Positions 25,781-35,285 are shown, counted from the first letter of the stretch. The stretch is 64,000 nucleotides of DNA from Ga0077555 sp964500805 (GCA_964500805.1 CAZCQH010000034.1:1-64000); one strand, 5' to 3'. Numbers and translations: made by a program. Notes: generated from the sequence alone by a model not told the origin.

Positions 25781-27827
25781 CGGTGACCTTGTCGAAGAAC
25801 GCATCGACGGGCGCGCGCAGGTCGGCGAGCGCGTTCATGGCGCCGGTGAAGTTCTCCACGTTGATCGCGGCAACCGTGTCCTGTTTCGCTTCCTCGATCG
25901 CAGCGGCAAGCGCGGTCTCCTCCGTCTCGACGAGCAGCTTGATGTCATAGGTGCCGGCGTGGCTTTTTTTGTCCTTCTTTTCCTCGATCGAGAGAATGTT
26001 GGCGGCACGCCTGACGCCGGCGAGCAGATTGGCTCCGTCATCGGTCTTGAGGAACGCATCGAGCGCCTCGACGCGCTTCACGATGAGCGCGAGGTCGTCC
26101 TGGCCGCCGAGCGAGAACACCGCGTCGATCAGGTCGTAGCGGGCGCCCTTCTCGCGGAGGTGGACCTTCAGACGATCGGCGAAGAAGGAGAGGAGGTCTA
26201 CCAAATCTGAGTAGTGCCGTTGGCCATTCCAATCGACCGTATTGCCCACATTTGGTTTTCCGGCTCGCGAAACGAGCGGCTCTGCTGCCTCGCCGTTGTC
26301 CGCCTGTGTGTGCAGCTTGTACGCTTCTGAGAACATCTTCATGAGACTGACCCGCAGATCATTCTCCAGCACCGTCCGGATCACACCCAGCGCGGCGCGG
26401 CGGAGCTGGTAGGGGTCGCCGGAACCCGTCGGCTTCTCCCCAATGGCCCAAAAGCCAACGAGGGTGTCCAGCTTGTCCGCCAGCGCCACTGCGATCGACA
26501 CCGGCGCCGTCGGCACCGTGTCACTGGCTCCCCTCGGCTTGTAGTGCTCCTCGATTGCGGCCGCGATCTTCGGATTCATATGCTCGGCGATGGCGTAGTA
26601 GCGGCCCATCAAGCCCTGCAGCTCGGGGAACTCGCCGACCATCCCCGACACGAGATCGGCTTTGCACAACTGCGCCGCGCGGCCCGCCAACTCCGCCTCG
26701 GCATCGACTGAGCCCGCGATCTGCCGCGCGAGCTCAGTGATGCGCTCCATGCGGTCCCATTGCGTGCCGAGCTTCTCGTGAAAGGTGATGCCTTTCAGCT
26801 CGAAATGCATGGGCTCGAGCTTGCGCTTGAGGTCCTGCTCCCAGAAGAAGCGCGCATCGGAAAGCCGCGCGCGGATCACCTTCTCGTTGCCCTTGATGAT
26901 CTCCGCACCGCCGTCGGCCGCGATCAGGTTCGAGACCATCAGGAACTTGTTGGCGAGCTTGCCTGTCTTGGGGTCGCGCAGCGAGAAGCACTTCTGGTGC
27001 GTCTTCATCGACGTGATCAGGCACTCCGCAGGCACTTCGAGAAAGGCCTCGTCGAAAGTGCCCATGAGGACGGTCGGCCATTCGGTGAGCCCGGCGTTCT
27101 CTATGAGCAGCGCCTCGTCCTCGATCAGCTCCAGCTTGGCCTTGGCGGCGATGGCCTGGGCCTGCTCGCGGATCATCTCGGCGCGCTCGGACGTCGGCAG
27201 CAAAACCTTGGCCTCTTTCAGCTTCAGGCCGTAGTCCCGAAAGTTCTTCACCTCGAAGCTGGCGTTGCCATGAAAGCGGTGGCCGCGGGTTGCGTTGCCG
27301 GATTTGACTCCGCCCGCCTCGAAGGACACCACCTTGCCATCGAGGAGGCAGACGATCGACTGCAGCGGACGCACCCAGGTGAAGTCGGCGGAGCCCCAGC
27401 GCTGCGATTTCGGCCAGGGGAACTTGCCCAGCACGTCGCGAACCGTGTCGGCGACGATAATCGGAGCGGGCTGTCCGGGCTTGTTGATGCGGGCGACGTA
27501 GAAGTCGCCCTTCTTGGCGTCCTTGACCACCTCGGCTTGGCTGATCGATGAGAGCCCGGCACCCTTGAGGAAGCCCTGGATAGCAGCCTCGGGCGCGCCG
27601 ACGCGGGGGCCCTTCCTCTCCTCGCTCAGCGCTGGAGACGCCTCCGGCACTCCCTCGACAGCCAGCGCCAGGCGGCGCGGCGTCACAAATGCCATCGCTT
27701 TGCCGACCATGAGGCCGCGCGATGCCAGACCTTCGACCACAAGGCGCTTCAAATCCTCGGCGGCACGGAGTTGCATGCGCGCGGGAATTTCCTCGGAGAA
27801 GAGCTCGAGTAGCAGTTCGGAGGACAT
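25677..27827 (-). CDS. glyS: Glycine-tRNA ligase beta subunit
   Basis: Beta subunit of bacterial-type tetrameric glycyl-tRNA synthetase, 716 residues, the usual length. The N-terminus MSSELLLELFSEEIPARM is the family hallmark. Further hallmarks are HKRFH-like GHRFHGN and the catalytic-support region FLMVSNLIAADGGAEIIKGNEKVIRARLSDARFFWEQDL, with the C-terminal anticodon-binding DALR-like part. The alpha subunit gene glyQ is not next to it in the window. The 3' end overlaps the convergent phosphoribosyltransferase gene by 104 bp. Confidence 0.97.
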   Translation of the reverse strand: MSSELLLELFSEEIPARMQLRAAEDLKRLVVEGLASRGLMVGKAMAFVTPRRLALAVEGVPEASPALSEERKGPRVGAPEAAIQGFLKGAGLSSISQAEVVKDAKKGDFYVARINKPGQPAPIIVADTVRDVLGKFPWPKSQRWGSADFTWVRPLQSIVCLLDGKVVSFEAGGVKSGNATRGHRFHGNASFEVKNFRDYGLKLKEAKVLLPTSERAEMIREQAQAIAAKAKLELIEDEALLIENAGLTEWPTVLMGTFDEAFLEVPAECLITSMKTHQKCFSLRDPKTGKLANKFLMVSNLIAADGGAEIIKGNEKVIRARLSDARFFWEQDLKRKLEPMHFELKGITFHEKLGTQWDRMERITELARQIAGSVDAEAELAGRAAQLCKADLVSGMVGEFPELQGLMGRYYAIAEHMNPKIAAAIEEHYKPRGASDTVPTAPVSIAVALADKLDTLVGFWAIGEKPTGSGDPYQLRRAALGVIRTVLENDLRVSLMKMFSEAYKLHTQADNGEAAEPLVSRAGKPNVGNTVDWNGQRHYSDLVDLLSFFADRLKVHLREKGARYDLIDAVFSLGGQDDLALIVKRVEALDAFLKTDDGANLLAGVRRAANILSIEEKKDKKSHAGTYDIKLLVETEETALAAAIEEAKQDTVAAINVENFTGAMNALADLRAPVDAFFDKVTVNAPDPKLRENRLKLLSEIRGATQNVADFSKIAG

Positions 27828-28085
27828 GGAAATCCGTGGGGGTCAGATGGTTTCGCCGCGTTGGCAGCAGTTGCGTACTCCCTAGCTGCCGGGAGAGATA
27901 CGGGCAAGGGATGTCGGGGTGGGCGACTGTGTTCTGGGGGACGCGGGCGAGACAAATCGTTGAGCTGCGACGCCGATGACGTTATCGGACCATGCGGGGT
28001 CTGGTATCTGACCCGCCTATTGGGAGCCAAAGCCGCCGGAATTGCGCGCCTCGTCAGCAGCCGGCCGCGAACCTCAGGGTGACTG

Positions 28086-29162
28086 ATGGAGCGATCGCTC
28101 GGAGCGCGGATCGGTGCCGTGTTGAGCCTCGGATTGGCGGTGATTGCCGGATCCGCCCTCCGGACGGCGGAGGCGGGGCCGCTGCTACTGCTCGAGCCCG
28201 TTAAGAGCGAGGTTTTGATTGCGGAGAACGCCGACCAGACCTGGTTTCCGGCCTCGCTCACCAAGCTGATGACGGCATACGTGGTGTTCGAGGCTGTTAG
28301 GACCGGCAAGATTGCATGGGACAGCAAGGTCCCGCTTTCCGACAACGCGCGACACCAGCCCGCAACGAGGATCGGCCTTAGATTGGGTATCGAGCTGACG
28401 GTAGAGCAAGCTGTGCGCGGCATGATCCTGCGCTCGGCCAACGATTTCTCTGTGGGCCTCGCGGAATTGGTCGGCGGCAGCGAGGAGGGCTTTGCCAAGC
28501 TGCAGAACGCGGTGGCGGCCCGGCTCGGCATGACTCGTTCGCTCTTCAAGAACCCGCACGGGCTGCCGGACCCCGATCAAGTCACGACAGCGCGAGACAT
28601 GGCCATTCTGACGGCGGCACTCCTGAAAGACTTCCCGGATCGCGCCGAAGTATTCTCGACGCCGATGGTGCGCATCCATCGCCAGAATTTCCACTCACAG
28701 AACTCGTTGTTGCGCACATTTGCAGGTGCAGACGGCATGAAGACTGGATTCACCTGCGGCGCCGGGTACAACATCGTTGCCAGTGCGACGCGAGACGGGC
28801 AGCGGCTGATCGCGGTGGTGATGGGGGCGCAAACGGCACATCATCGGGCCGAGCAGGCGGCAGCGCTGTTGGAGCTCGGATTCTCTCATTATGCCAGAAC
28901 GACGACGCTAAAACCGGTAGCGTTGAAGGACATGCCGTTCAATCCACCTCAGAAGTCGGACGTGTTCGACATGAGCCGGTTGACGGTGACGCCCAAGTGC
29001 GGCGGCAACCGGCAGCGGCTGATGGCGCGTGGGGCCGTCCCAGGGGCGCCGGCGAACGGGGCCGCGGAGCAGGCCACCGGAGACGCAGCCATCCAGGCCG
29101 TCCCGCAGAAGAAGGCCCAACCTGGACAGAAGCCCTCCGTGGCGACAGGTGCAACGCGCTGA
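28086..29162 (+). CDS. D-alanyl-D-alanine carboxypeptidase (peptidase S11)
   Basis: Penicillin-binding protein 5-type carboxypeptidase trimming peptidoglycan pentapeptides in the periplasm; 358 residues. It has a signal peptide (about 1-30), then the three active-site motifs: Ser57-Leu-Thr-Lys60 (SxxK), Ser117-Ala-Asn119 (SxN) and Lys219-Thr-Gly221 (KTG). The C-terminal domain is followed by an Ala/Pro/Gln-rich tail of about 50 residues instead of a clear amphipathic membrane anchor. It is monocistronic, between divergent glyS and pqqA. Confidence 0.93.
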   Translation: MERSLGARIGAVLSLGLAVIAGSALRTAEAGPLLLLEPVKSEVLIAENADQTWFPASLTKLMTAYVVFEAVRTGKIAWDSKVPLSDNARHQPATRIGLRLGIELTVEQAVRGMILRSANDFSVGLAELVGGSEEGFAKLQNAVAARLGMTRSLFKNPHGLPDPDQVTTARDMAILTAALLKDFPDRAEVFSTPMVRIHRQNFHSQNSLLRTFAGADGMKTGFTCGAGYNIVASATRDGQRLIAVVMGAQTAHHRAEQAAALLELGFSHYARTTTLKPVALKDMPFNPPQKSDVFDMSRLTVTPKCGGNRQRLMARGAVPGAPANGAAEQATGDAAIQAVPQKKAQPGQKPSVATGATR

Positions 29163-29301
29163 TTGACGACGCTGGCCACCGATGACACACAGTGCGCCCT
29201 GGCGCCAAACCAGACAATCCCGGCTTGACAGCCAGCGCCGCCGGCCCCACCTTCAGACCAAGTTCTCGATCGCAATCGCCGAAACCGATGGAGCTTGCCG
29301 T

Positions 29302-29397
29302 ATGAAGAAAGCCTGGAAGAAGCCGGAGATCTGCGTGAAGGAGGTCGGCCTCGAAGTCACCTCCTACGAGTCTGCGGAAATCGACATTGTGATCTGA
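29302..29397 (+). CDS. pqqA: Pyrroloquinoline quinone precursor peptide PqqA
   Basis: A 31-residue ribosomally made precursor of the cofactor PQQ. WKKPEICVKEVGLEVTSYESAEID matches the PqqA family. Glu18 and Tyr22 in EVTSY are the residues that are cross-linked (E-x3-Y), and AEID after them is conserved. It has a GGAGC ribosome-binding site. A strong terminator lies 22 bp after the stop, so the transcript is only about 150-200 nt. No pqqB, C, D, E or F gene is in the window: this is an orphan copy. The peptide is usually encoded in front of pqqBCDE. Confidence 0.92.
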   Translation: MKKAWKKPEICVKEVGLEVTSYESAEIDIVI

Positions 29398-29418
29398 ATC
29401 GGGTTTCTGCCCGCATTG

Positions 29419-29442
29419 CGGCGGCCTTTCGGCCGCCGTTTC
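29419..29442 (+). terminator. Rho-independent terminator of pqqA
   Basis: Hairpin CGGCGGCC-TTTC-GGCCGCCG followed by TTTCTGTTG, 22 bp after the stop codon. It closes a monocistronic pqqA transcript. Confidence 0.85.
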
Positions 29443-29526
29443 TGTTGCGCGCTTATGCTGGACGGCAATTTACTGGCGGCGATGACGCCAACGGAACGAT
29501 CTCGAGTCGTCGCCAGCACCCGGTGA

Positions 29527-30162
29527 TCATACGATCTTGTCGGAGATCTTTTGCGGGACGGGGCGCGAAGCAGCGAAGGACTGGCGGCGCTCCATCCGAT
29601 CACTATAGGCGGCCAGGTCCGGATAGGGCGTGCGCCAGTCGAGGCTCGGATCGCGCACGGCGAGATAGCCGACGACGGTTGCGGCCGCGATGTCTCCAAG
29701 CGAGAATGAATTGCCCACGGCGAACTCGCGCCTGCCAACCAGTCGCGCAATTTCGCGCAAGCCGCCGTCGATTTTGCGGCGCTGCCGGGCCATCCACTCC
29801 CGGCTCTGGTGCTCAGGCGCGCGGTGACGCTCCCAGAACAACAGCACGAAAGCGTCGCACACGCCGTCCGCCAGGACCTCAAGATGGCGTGCGGCAAGGC
29901 TTGCCTCGCGGCCGGCCGGTAAGAGCGCGGGCTCGGGATGATAAGCCTCCAGCCACTCCAGAATGTAGCGGCTCTCGTATACGCTCCGGCCGTCGTCGGT
30001 CAGCAATACTGGAAGCTTCTCGAGCGGATTGTACTTTGGCGTCTGTGTGGTGCTGTCCCAGGGCACCTCGGTAATCAGCTCGAAGGGAATGTTCTTCTCT
30101 GCAAGGGCGATGCGGATCTTGCGAGCATAGGGGCTCGGGGTGGCGCTTATCAGCTTGTACAT
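29527..30162 (-). CDS. Glutathione S-transferase family protein
   Basis: Cytosolic GST-fold protein of 211 residues. The N-terminal thioredoxin-like domain has MYKLISATPSPYARKIRIALAEKNIPFEL, with catalytic Ser candidates at 8-10, the cis-Pro in KLPVLLTDDG, and VYESRYILEWLEA. The helical C-terminal domain follows, with the SLGDIAAATVVGYL motif and the Asp that stabilises the fold. Resembles bacterial GSTs of the beta/zeta-like set with unknown substrate. It is divergent from the peptide-receptor gene and convergent with pqqA. Confidence 0.9.
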   Translation of the reverse strand: MYKLISATPSPYARKIRIALAEKNIPFELITEVPWDSTTQTPKYNPLEKLPVLLTDDGRSVYESRYILEWLEAYHPEPALLPAGREASLAARHLEVLADGVCDAFVLLFWERHRAPEHQSREWMARQRRKIDGGLREIARLVGRREFAVGNSFSLGDIAAATVVGYLAVRDPSLDWRTPYPDLAAYSDRMERRQSFAASRPVPQKISDKIV

Positions 30163-30337
30163 GGTCTCTCTTGATCAGATCTCGCCGCGCGAGCTTGGCG
30201 TCAGGCAGCGGTCAGGAAACTTGCTCGGCTCTCAATCACATGCGAGCATCTTGATCACAATGTCAAAAGTGCCGTGCGTGTGGTGCAACCTGCTTCACCG
30301 GCCGACGGCACACCGCCCGCTGCGAGAGGCATCCGTC

Positions 30338-31924
30338 ATGCGTTATTGCGCAGTTTCGCTATCCGTTGCTGTTGCTCTCGCCGCTGCAGCGGCTCCGGTT
30401 ACCGCCCAGAGATCCGGCGGCACGCTTCGGATGTACAATTCCTCCAATCCCCCGAGCGCTTCGATCCACGAGGAGACGACCATAGCGGTCGTGATGTCCT
30501 TTTCCGGAGTCTACAACAACCTCGTGAGGTTCGATCCGCAGAATGCGCGCAATAGCCCGGAGTCGATTGTTCCGGATCTCGCGGCGAGCTGGGCCTGGGA
30601 CGCCAGCAAAACCAAGCTCACGTTCAAATTGCGTGAGGGCGTCAAGTGGCACGACGGCAAGCCGTTCACGGCCAAAGACGTGCAATGCACGTTTCATCGG
30701 CTCAACGGCAAGGAGCCCGATTACCTCCGCCGCAACCCACGCGGCATCTGGTACGACAACCTCGCCGAAGTAACGACGAGCGGAGATCACGAGGCAACGT
30801 TCGTCCTGAAACAGCCGCAGGCCTCACTGCTCTCGATGCTGGCGTCCGGCTATACGGTAATCTATCCGTGCCATGTCTCTTCGCGGGAGATGCGTACCAA
30901 GCCGGTTGGCACCGGGCCTTTCAAGTTCGCCGAGTTCAAGAGCAACGAGGTCATCCGGCTCGAGAAGAACCCGAATTACTGGAACAAGGGCAAGCCCTAT
31001 CTCGACGCAGTCGAATGGCGGATCGTGCCGAACCGATCGACGCGTATCCTGGCGTTCAATGCCGGCGAATTCGACATGACGCAGATTGCGGATATCACCG
31101 TGCCATTGCTGAAGGATATCCAGGAGAAATCCCCGAAGGCCACCTGCAGCCTGCAGCCGACCAATGTGACGACACACATGCTGGTCAACCGCGAGAAGCC
31201 GCCGTTCGACAACCCCGAGATTCGGCAGGCGATGCTGCTCGCGGTCGACCGGCAGAGCTTCATTGACATCATCAGCCAGGGCAGGAACTTCTTGGCGGTA
31301 AACATGATGGCGCCGCCGCAAGGTAATTGGGGAATGCCCAAGGAGGAACTGCTCACGTTGCCCGGCTACGGTGATCCCGAGAAGCAGCGAGCCGAAGCCA
31401 TCAAGATCATGGCTAAGAACGGCTACGGTCCGGACAAGAGGCTCAAGGTCAAAGTCACGACACGGGATTTCAACACGTTCAAGGATCCGGCCGTGATCCT
31501 GGTCGACCAGCTTAACAAGATAAACTTCGACGCGGAGCTGGAGATCGTCGAGTCGTCGCTGTGGTACAACCGGCTGTTCAAGAAGGAGTACCTGGTTGCG
31601 CTCAATCTGTCGGGCGCGGGAATCGATGATCCCGATGGCGTTCTCAAAATGGGATTCCAGTGCAATTCGGACGCGAACTTTTCCAAGTACTGCGATCCCG
31701 AAACGGACAAGCTGCTCGCCGAGCAATCGGCGGAGTCCGATCCCGTGAAGCGAAAGGCGCTGGTCTGGAAAATCGAGCGTAAGCTGCTCGAGGATGTGGC
31801 GCGGCCAGTTATATATCACGGCAACAACGCCACCTGCTGGCATCCCCACGTGAAGGGCTACGTCCAGCAAGAGAACTCGATCTACAATAATTCGCGTTAT
31901 GAAGACGTGTGGCTGGAACGGTAG
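30338..31924 (+). CDS. ABC transporter substrate-binding protein, family 5 (peptide/nickel type)
   Basis: Periplasmic receptor of the SBP_bac_5 family, 528 residues from the ATG at 30338 (GAGAGGC before it). A signal peptide (about 1-23, ending in VTAQR) is followed by GGTLRMYNSSNPPS. The family-typical VPDLAASWAWDASKTKLTFKLREGVKWHDGKPFTAKDV comes next, then NPNYWNKGKPYLDAVEWRIV. The usual peptide-binding fold continues to the end. No permease or ATPase genes are adjacent, so the partner ABC transporter is encoded elsewhere. Ligand unknown. Confidence 0.92.
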   Translation: MRYCAVSLSVAVALAAAAAPVTAQRSGGTLRMYNSSNPPSASIHEETTIAVVMSFSGVYNNLVRFDPQNARNSPESIVPDLAASWAWDASKTKLTFKLREGVKWHDGKPFTAKDVQCTFHRLNGKEPDYLRRNPRGIWYDNLAEVTTSGDHEATFVLKQPQASLLSMLASGYTVIYPCHVSSREMRTKPVGTGPFKFAEFKSNEVIRLEKNPNYWNKGKPYLDAVEWRIVPNRSTRILAFNAGEFDMTQIADITVPLLKDIQEKSPKATCSLQPTNVTTHMLVNREKPPFDNPEIRQAMLLAVDRQSFIDIISQGRNFLAVNMMAPPQGNWGMPKEELLTLPGYGDPEKQRAEAIKIMAKNGYGPDKRLKVKVTTRDFNTFKDPAVILVDQLNKINFDAELEIVESSLWYNRLFKKEYLVALNLSGAGIDDPDGVLKMGFQCNSDANFSKYCDPETDKLLAEQSAESDPVKRKALVWKIERKLLEDVARPVIYHGNNATCWHPHVKGYVQQENSIYNNSRYEDVWLER

Positions 31925-32023
31925 TGCATTCAGTTCCCGCCGTCGCGGTCACATTGCTGTGAGTTGGGCGGCCATTGCCTCTATGAGCGATACCGTTTCA
32001 TATGGGTCATGAGTGGAGGGCCC

Positions 32024-32881
32024 ATGGACTTCTCTTCGATGCTGATAGTGCGGCGCTACTGGCGCGCCATCTTCGTTATCGCGGCGATCTCCATCTCCGC
32101 TGTTACAGCGGTTTGGCCGACAAGCGTTTTCGCCGCGGAAGACCGCTGCATTGCGGTGGCCCAGCGCCGGTCGCCACTTCCAGTCATTCCCGCGCAGTTG
32201 CGGGTATCGGAGCTCAATCAGGGCGAGGTACGCATCTCCTACGTCGGCCACTCGACGTTCCTGATCGAGAGCCGCAAGGGCGTCAAAGTCGCAACGGACT
32301 ACAACGATTATGTGAGGCCGTCTGTGCTGCCTGACATCGTCACGATGAACAGAGCACACACCTCGCACTTCACGCATTTCCCGGACCCGAAGATCAAGCA
32401 CGTGCTGCCCGGATGGAACCCGGCCGGCGGAGTCGCGCAGCACGATGTGACGTTCGAGGACGTGCGCGTCCGTAACATTCCGACCAACATCCGCTCCTGG
32501 CAGAGCGGATCGGGCGGGACGGACGAGTTTGGCAATTCGATCTTTATCTTCGAGCTCGGTGGCCTCTGCATTGCCCACCTCGGTCACCTGCATCACACTC
32601 TGACGGACAAGCAGCTGGCACAGATCGGACAGATGGACGTCGTTCTGGTGCCGGTCGATGGCAGCTACACGCTCGATCTTCCCGGCATGATCGAGGTGCT
32701 GAAATCGCTCAAGGCGCCGCTGATGCTGCCGATGCACTACTTCTCGAGCTTCACGCTCAACCGCTTTCTCGATCAGGTGCGCGCCGACTACGACGTGAAA
32801 ATGAGCGAAACGCCCACCGTCGTCGTCTCGAAGCGAACACTGCCGCAAAAACCGCAAATCCTGGTGCTGCCGGGCTATTGA
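32024..32881 (+). CDS. Exported metallo-beta-lactamase-fold hydrolase (UlaG/ComA-like)
   Basis: A 285-residue protein with an N-terminal membrane anchor or signal (RAIFVIAAISISAVTAVWPTSVFAAE), then a beta-lactamase superfamily fold of the short UlaG-like type. YVGHSTFLIESRKGVKVATDYNDY is followed by AHTSHFTHF, in place of the usual HxHxDH. AHLGHLHH comes next, then PVDGSYTLD and LPMHYFS. The start at 32024 has GTGGAGGG. The metal-ligand set is atypical (His-rich rather than HxHxDH), so activity is uncertain. It is followed by a convergent tyrosine phosphatase. Confidence 0.78.
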   Translation: MDFSSMLIVRRYWRAIFVIAAISISAVTAVWPTSVFAAEDRCIAVAQRRSPLPVIPAQLRVSELNQGEVRISYVGHSTFLIESRKGVKVATDYNDYVRPSVLPDIVTMNRAHTSHFTHFPDPKIKHVLPGWNPAGGVAQHDVTFEDVRVRNIPTNIRSWQSGSGGTDEFGNSIFIFELGGLCIAHLGHLHHTLTDKQLAQIGQMDVVLVPVDGSYTLDLPGMIEVLKSLKAPLMLPMHYFSSFTLNRFLDQVRADYDVKMSETPTVVVSKRTLPQKPQILVLPGY

Positions 32882-32924
32882 GGAACGAACGTATTCCCGC
32901 GCCATGCCCGTTCGACGACCGAAC

Positions 32925-33704
32925 TCACTCCCTTCGGAGGATCGTGTTCGTCATCAGGTTGGCCCAGCCTTTGGCGTGGAAGCTTTGCTTGAGCTCATCC
33001 GGGTCATAGACCGCCTCAACCCACTCGAAGAACGCCATCGGGCGGTTGGCAGAGTCGGTCAGGTAGCGCTCGAAGAAATAATCGAGGATGCCGGTATCGG
33101 ACTGACGGATGTGCCCGAACTTCAGCGCCAGCTGCCGCTTGGCCTCGGCGACAGGCAGGCCCTCGTGGGTGATCAGGTAGAGGGTGCTCATCAGGCCGGC
33201 CCGGTCGGCGCCCGACTTGCAATGGAGAAGAATGGGATACTCGACGCTCTGGAAGAGATCACGGGCACCGAGCAATTCCTCCTTCGATGGCGCCGCGCGA
33301 GATCGGACCTGAAAATCGACGAGCGTCAGGCCCAGACGGGCACACGCCTGCTGCTCGAGCCAATAGCCGCCGCAGACTCGGGGACCGCGCAGGTTGACGA
33401 TGGTCTTCACGCCCTGGCGGGCAATGGCTTCCAGTTGGTGGGGAGCGGGCTGCGCGCTGCGCCACGCGTTTTCTCCGAGCTTGTGGCGATTGAGATAGAA
33501 GAGCCGGAACACGCCGTGGTCGATCAGCAGCATATCGGCGTAGAGCACGGCAGGTCCCACAGCGCGCTTCAGCCACAGCGGAGAGCGCTCGGCAATCGCT
33601 TGCCGCCAGTGGCGGACGCGTTGCCGTATGGCACGACGTTGGTGTTTGGCGATCTTCTGCAATCGCTCCCCGCATTCCGGCTGCCCTGGCAGCGCATTTT
33701 GCAA
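32925..33704 (-). CDS. Tyrosine/dual-specificity-type protein phosphatase
   Basis: A 259-residue cysteine phosphatase. The P-loop is HCKSGADRAG, giving Cys162 and Arg168 (HCx5R). The general-acid region lies around VDFQVRSRAAPS. A long basic N-terminus and an internal hydrophobic segment (AVLYADMLLIDHGVFRLFY) precede the domain, and the KTIVNLRGPR motif is typical of the family. The gene is divergent from waaA, separated by a 120-bp promoter region. Substrate unknown; this is the second such phosphatase in the window. Confidence 0.82.
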   Translation of the reverse strand: MQNALPGQPECGERLQKIAKHQRRAIRQRVRHWRQAIAERSPLWLKRAVGPAVLYADMLLIDHGVFRLFYLNRHKLGENAWRSAQPAPHQLEAIARQGVKTIVNLRGPRVCGGYWLEQQACARLGLTLVDFQVRSRAAPSKEELLGARDLFQSVEYPILLHCKSGADRAGLMSTLYLITHEGLPVAEAKRQLALKFGHIRQSDTGILDYFFERYLTDSANRPMAFFEWVEAVYDPDELKQSFHAKGWANLMTNTILRRE

Positions 33705-33770
33705 TAGCGCTTGGGCGTTGGCCGTTGTTCAGTCCGTCTTGAAATCGGCTGTTACAAAGTCAGGTCGCAA

Positions 33771-33798
33771 TTGGCAATTGGTTCTTAGTCCCTATAGA
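33771..33798 (+). promoter_or_regulatory. Candidate sigma-70 type promoter for waaA-lpxK
   Basis: TTGGCA (33771-33776) and TATAGA (33793-33798) with a 16-base spacer, ending 27 bp before the waaA GTG. Both boxes match consensus at four or five positions. The predicted transcript would start near 33805, leaving a short leader. Confidence 0.45.
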
Positions 33799-33824
33799 AA
33801 CGCTGGGTCAACAGATAGGGCGCC

Positions 33825-35285
33825 GTGGCCCAAGCCCAGCAAAAACCAGCAATGATCCACAAATCCGAAGTGCGGGACATGGCCGGGAATATGGGGCCTG
33901 CTCCAGCTTCGGCTGAAGGCGCCCCGCGTTCCTTTGGTTTGGCCGTCTATCGCGCGCTCACGCGCATGCTGCGACCGGCGGCAAATGCTATTCTCAAAGC
34001 GCGGGAACGGGGCGGCAAGGAGGACCCAATTCGGCGATCGGAGCGGATCGGTGTCGCGTCGGTGGAGCGGCCGGCGGGGATTATCGCCTGGGTACATGCG
34101 GCATCGGTAGGGGAAGCCAACTCGATTCTGCCGTTGGTACACGCTCTCGGGAAGCGGCGTGGTGATGTGACATTTCTGCTCACCACCGGCACCGTCACGT
34201 CGGCGCGTTCGGTCGCATCTCGCCTTCCGCCGCGCACCATGCATCAATTCGTACCGCTTGATGCGCCGCAACTGGTGAGTCGGTTCCTCGACTACTGGCA
34301 CCCGAGCCTCGCAGTTTTCACCGAGCAGGAGATTTGGCCCAACCTTGTGGTCGAGACGTACCGACGGAAGATACCGCTAGCCCTCGTCAACGGCCGTATG
34401 TCCGAGCGCTCCTTCGCACGCTGGAAGAAGCGGCGCCGGCTGGCACGGGCGCTCTTCTCCCGGTTCGGCGTCGTGCTGACCCAAAGCGAGGTCTTTGCGG
34501 AGCGATTTCGTGGCGCTGGCGCAACCTGCGCCAGGTCCGTCGGCAATCTGAAAATCGATGCACCACCGCCACCCGTGGATCAGGCGAAGCTTGAAGTGCT
34601 CAACAAGGAGCTTGGTGACCGGCCGCGTATCCTCGCAGCGAGTACACACGAGGGGGAGGAGCGGATCATTGCAGCAGCGCACCGGCTCATCCAGAACGAC
34701 ATGCCACAAGCTTGCACACTGATCGTCCCGCGGCATCCAGAGCGGGGACTGGTGCTTGCCAGGCAGTTGACGCAAGACGGATTCAATGTGGCGCTTCGGT
34801 CGAGTGGAGATCGGATTGCGGCGGGCACCGAGATCTATATAGCCGATACCATTGGCGAACTCGGTACGCTCTACGCGGCGGTGAACGTGGCGTTCATCGG
34901 TGGCTCGCTGATCGCGCACGGCGGCCAGAATCCGATTGAGGCAGTGCGGCTGAGGGCGGCGGTGCTGACCGGCCCGAGCAGGTTCAATTTCGAGGACGCC
35001 TACGACGCGTTGCTAGCCACCGGTGGCGTCGTCGAGGTGCGTGAGCCAGGCGAGATTGCCGCGCATGCTGGGCGTTTGCTCGCCAATCGCACTGATCTCG
35101 ATCGCATGCTGCAGAACGCTGACCGAGCATTGACCCGGCTTTCCGGCGCGCTGGAGCGAACCGTTGAGGCGCTGCTGCCATTGTTGCCGCAGGCGCCGTG
35201 CAGGGGCATGGCGGCTGTCCCTGACTCCGACGCGAGCGGGCGGACCCCAGCGACCGGCCGAGAGGCGTCCGGCCGTGCGGTTTGA
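33825..35285 (+). CDS. waaA: 3-deoxy-D-manno-octulosonic acid (Kdo) transferase
   Basis: Adds Kdo residues to lipid IVA in LPS inner-core synthesis, at the cytoplasmic face of the inner membrane. The GT-B enzyme has 486 residues. It has VHAASVGEANSILPLVHAL, FTEQEIWPNLV, LVNGRMSERSF, ILAASTHEGEE, FIGGSLIAHGGQNPIEAVRL and the GTs acceptor Glu region. The start is GTG at 33825; a Met nine codons on is an alternative. About 30 extra residues at the C-terminus overlap the start of lpxK. The overlap and shared direction indicate a waaA-lpxK operon. Confidence 0.94.
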   Translation: MAQAQQKPAMIHKSEVRDMAGNMGPAPASAEGAPRSFGLAVYRALTRMLRPAANAILKARERGGKEDPIRRSERIGVASVERPAGIIAWVHAASVGEANSILPLVHALGKRRGDVTFLLTTGTVTSARSVASRLPPRTMHQFVPLDAPQLVSRFLDYWHPSLAVFTEQEIWPNLVVETYRRKIPLALVNGRMSERSFARWKKRRRLARALFSRFGVVLTQSEVFAERFRGAGATCARSVGNLKIDAPPPPVDQAKLEVLNKELGDRPRILAASTHEGEERIIAAAHRLIQNDMPQACTLIVPRHPERGLVLARQLTQDGFNVALRSSGDRIAAGTEIYIADTIGELGTLYAAVNVAFIGGSLIAHGGQNPIEAVRLRAAVLTGPSRFNFEDAYDALLATGGVVEVREPGEIAAHAGRLLANRTDLDRMLQNADRALTRLSGALERTVEALLPLLPQAPCRGMAAVPDSDASGRTPATGREASGRAV

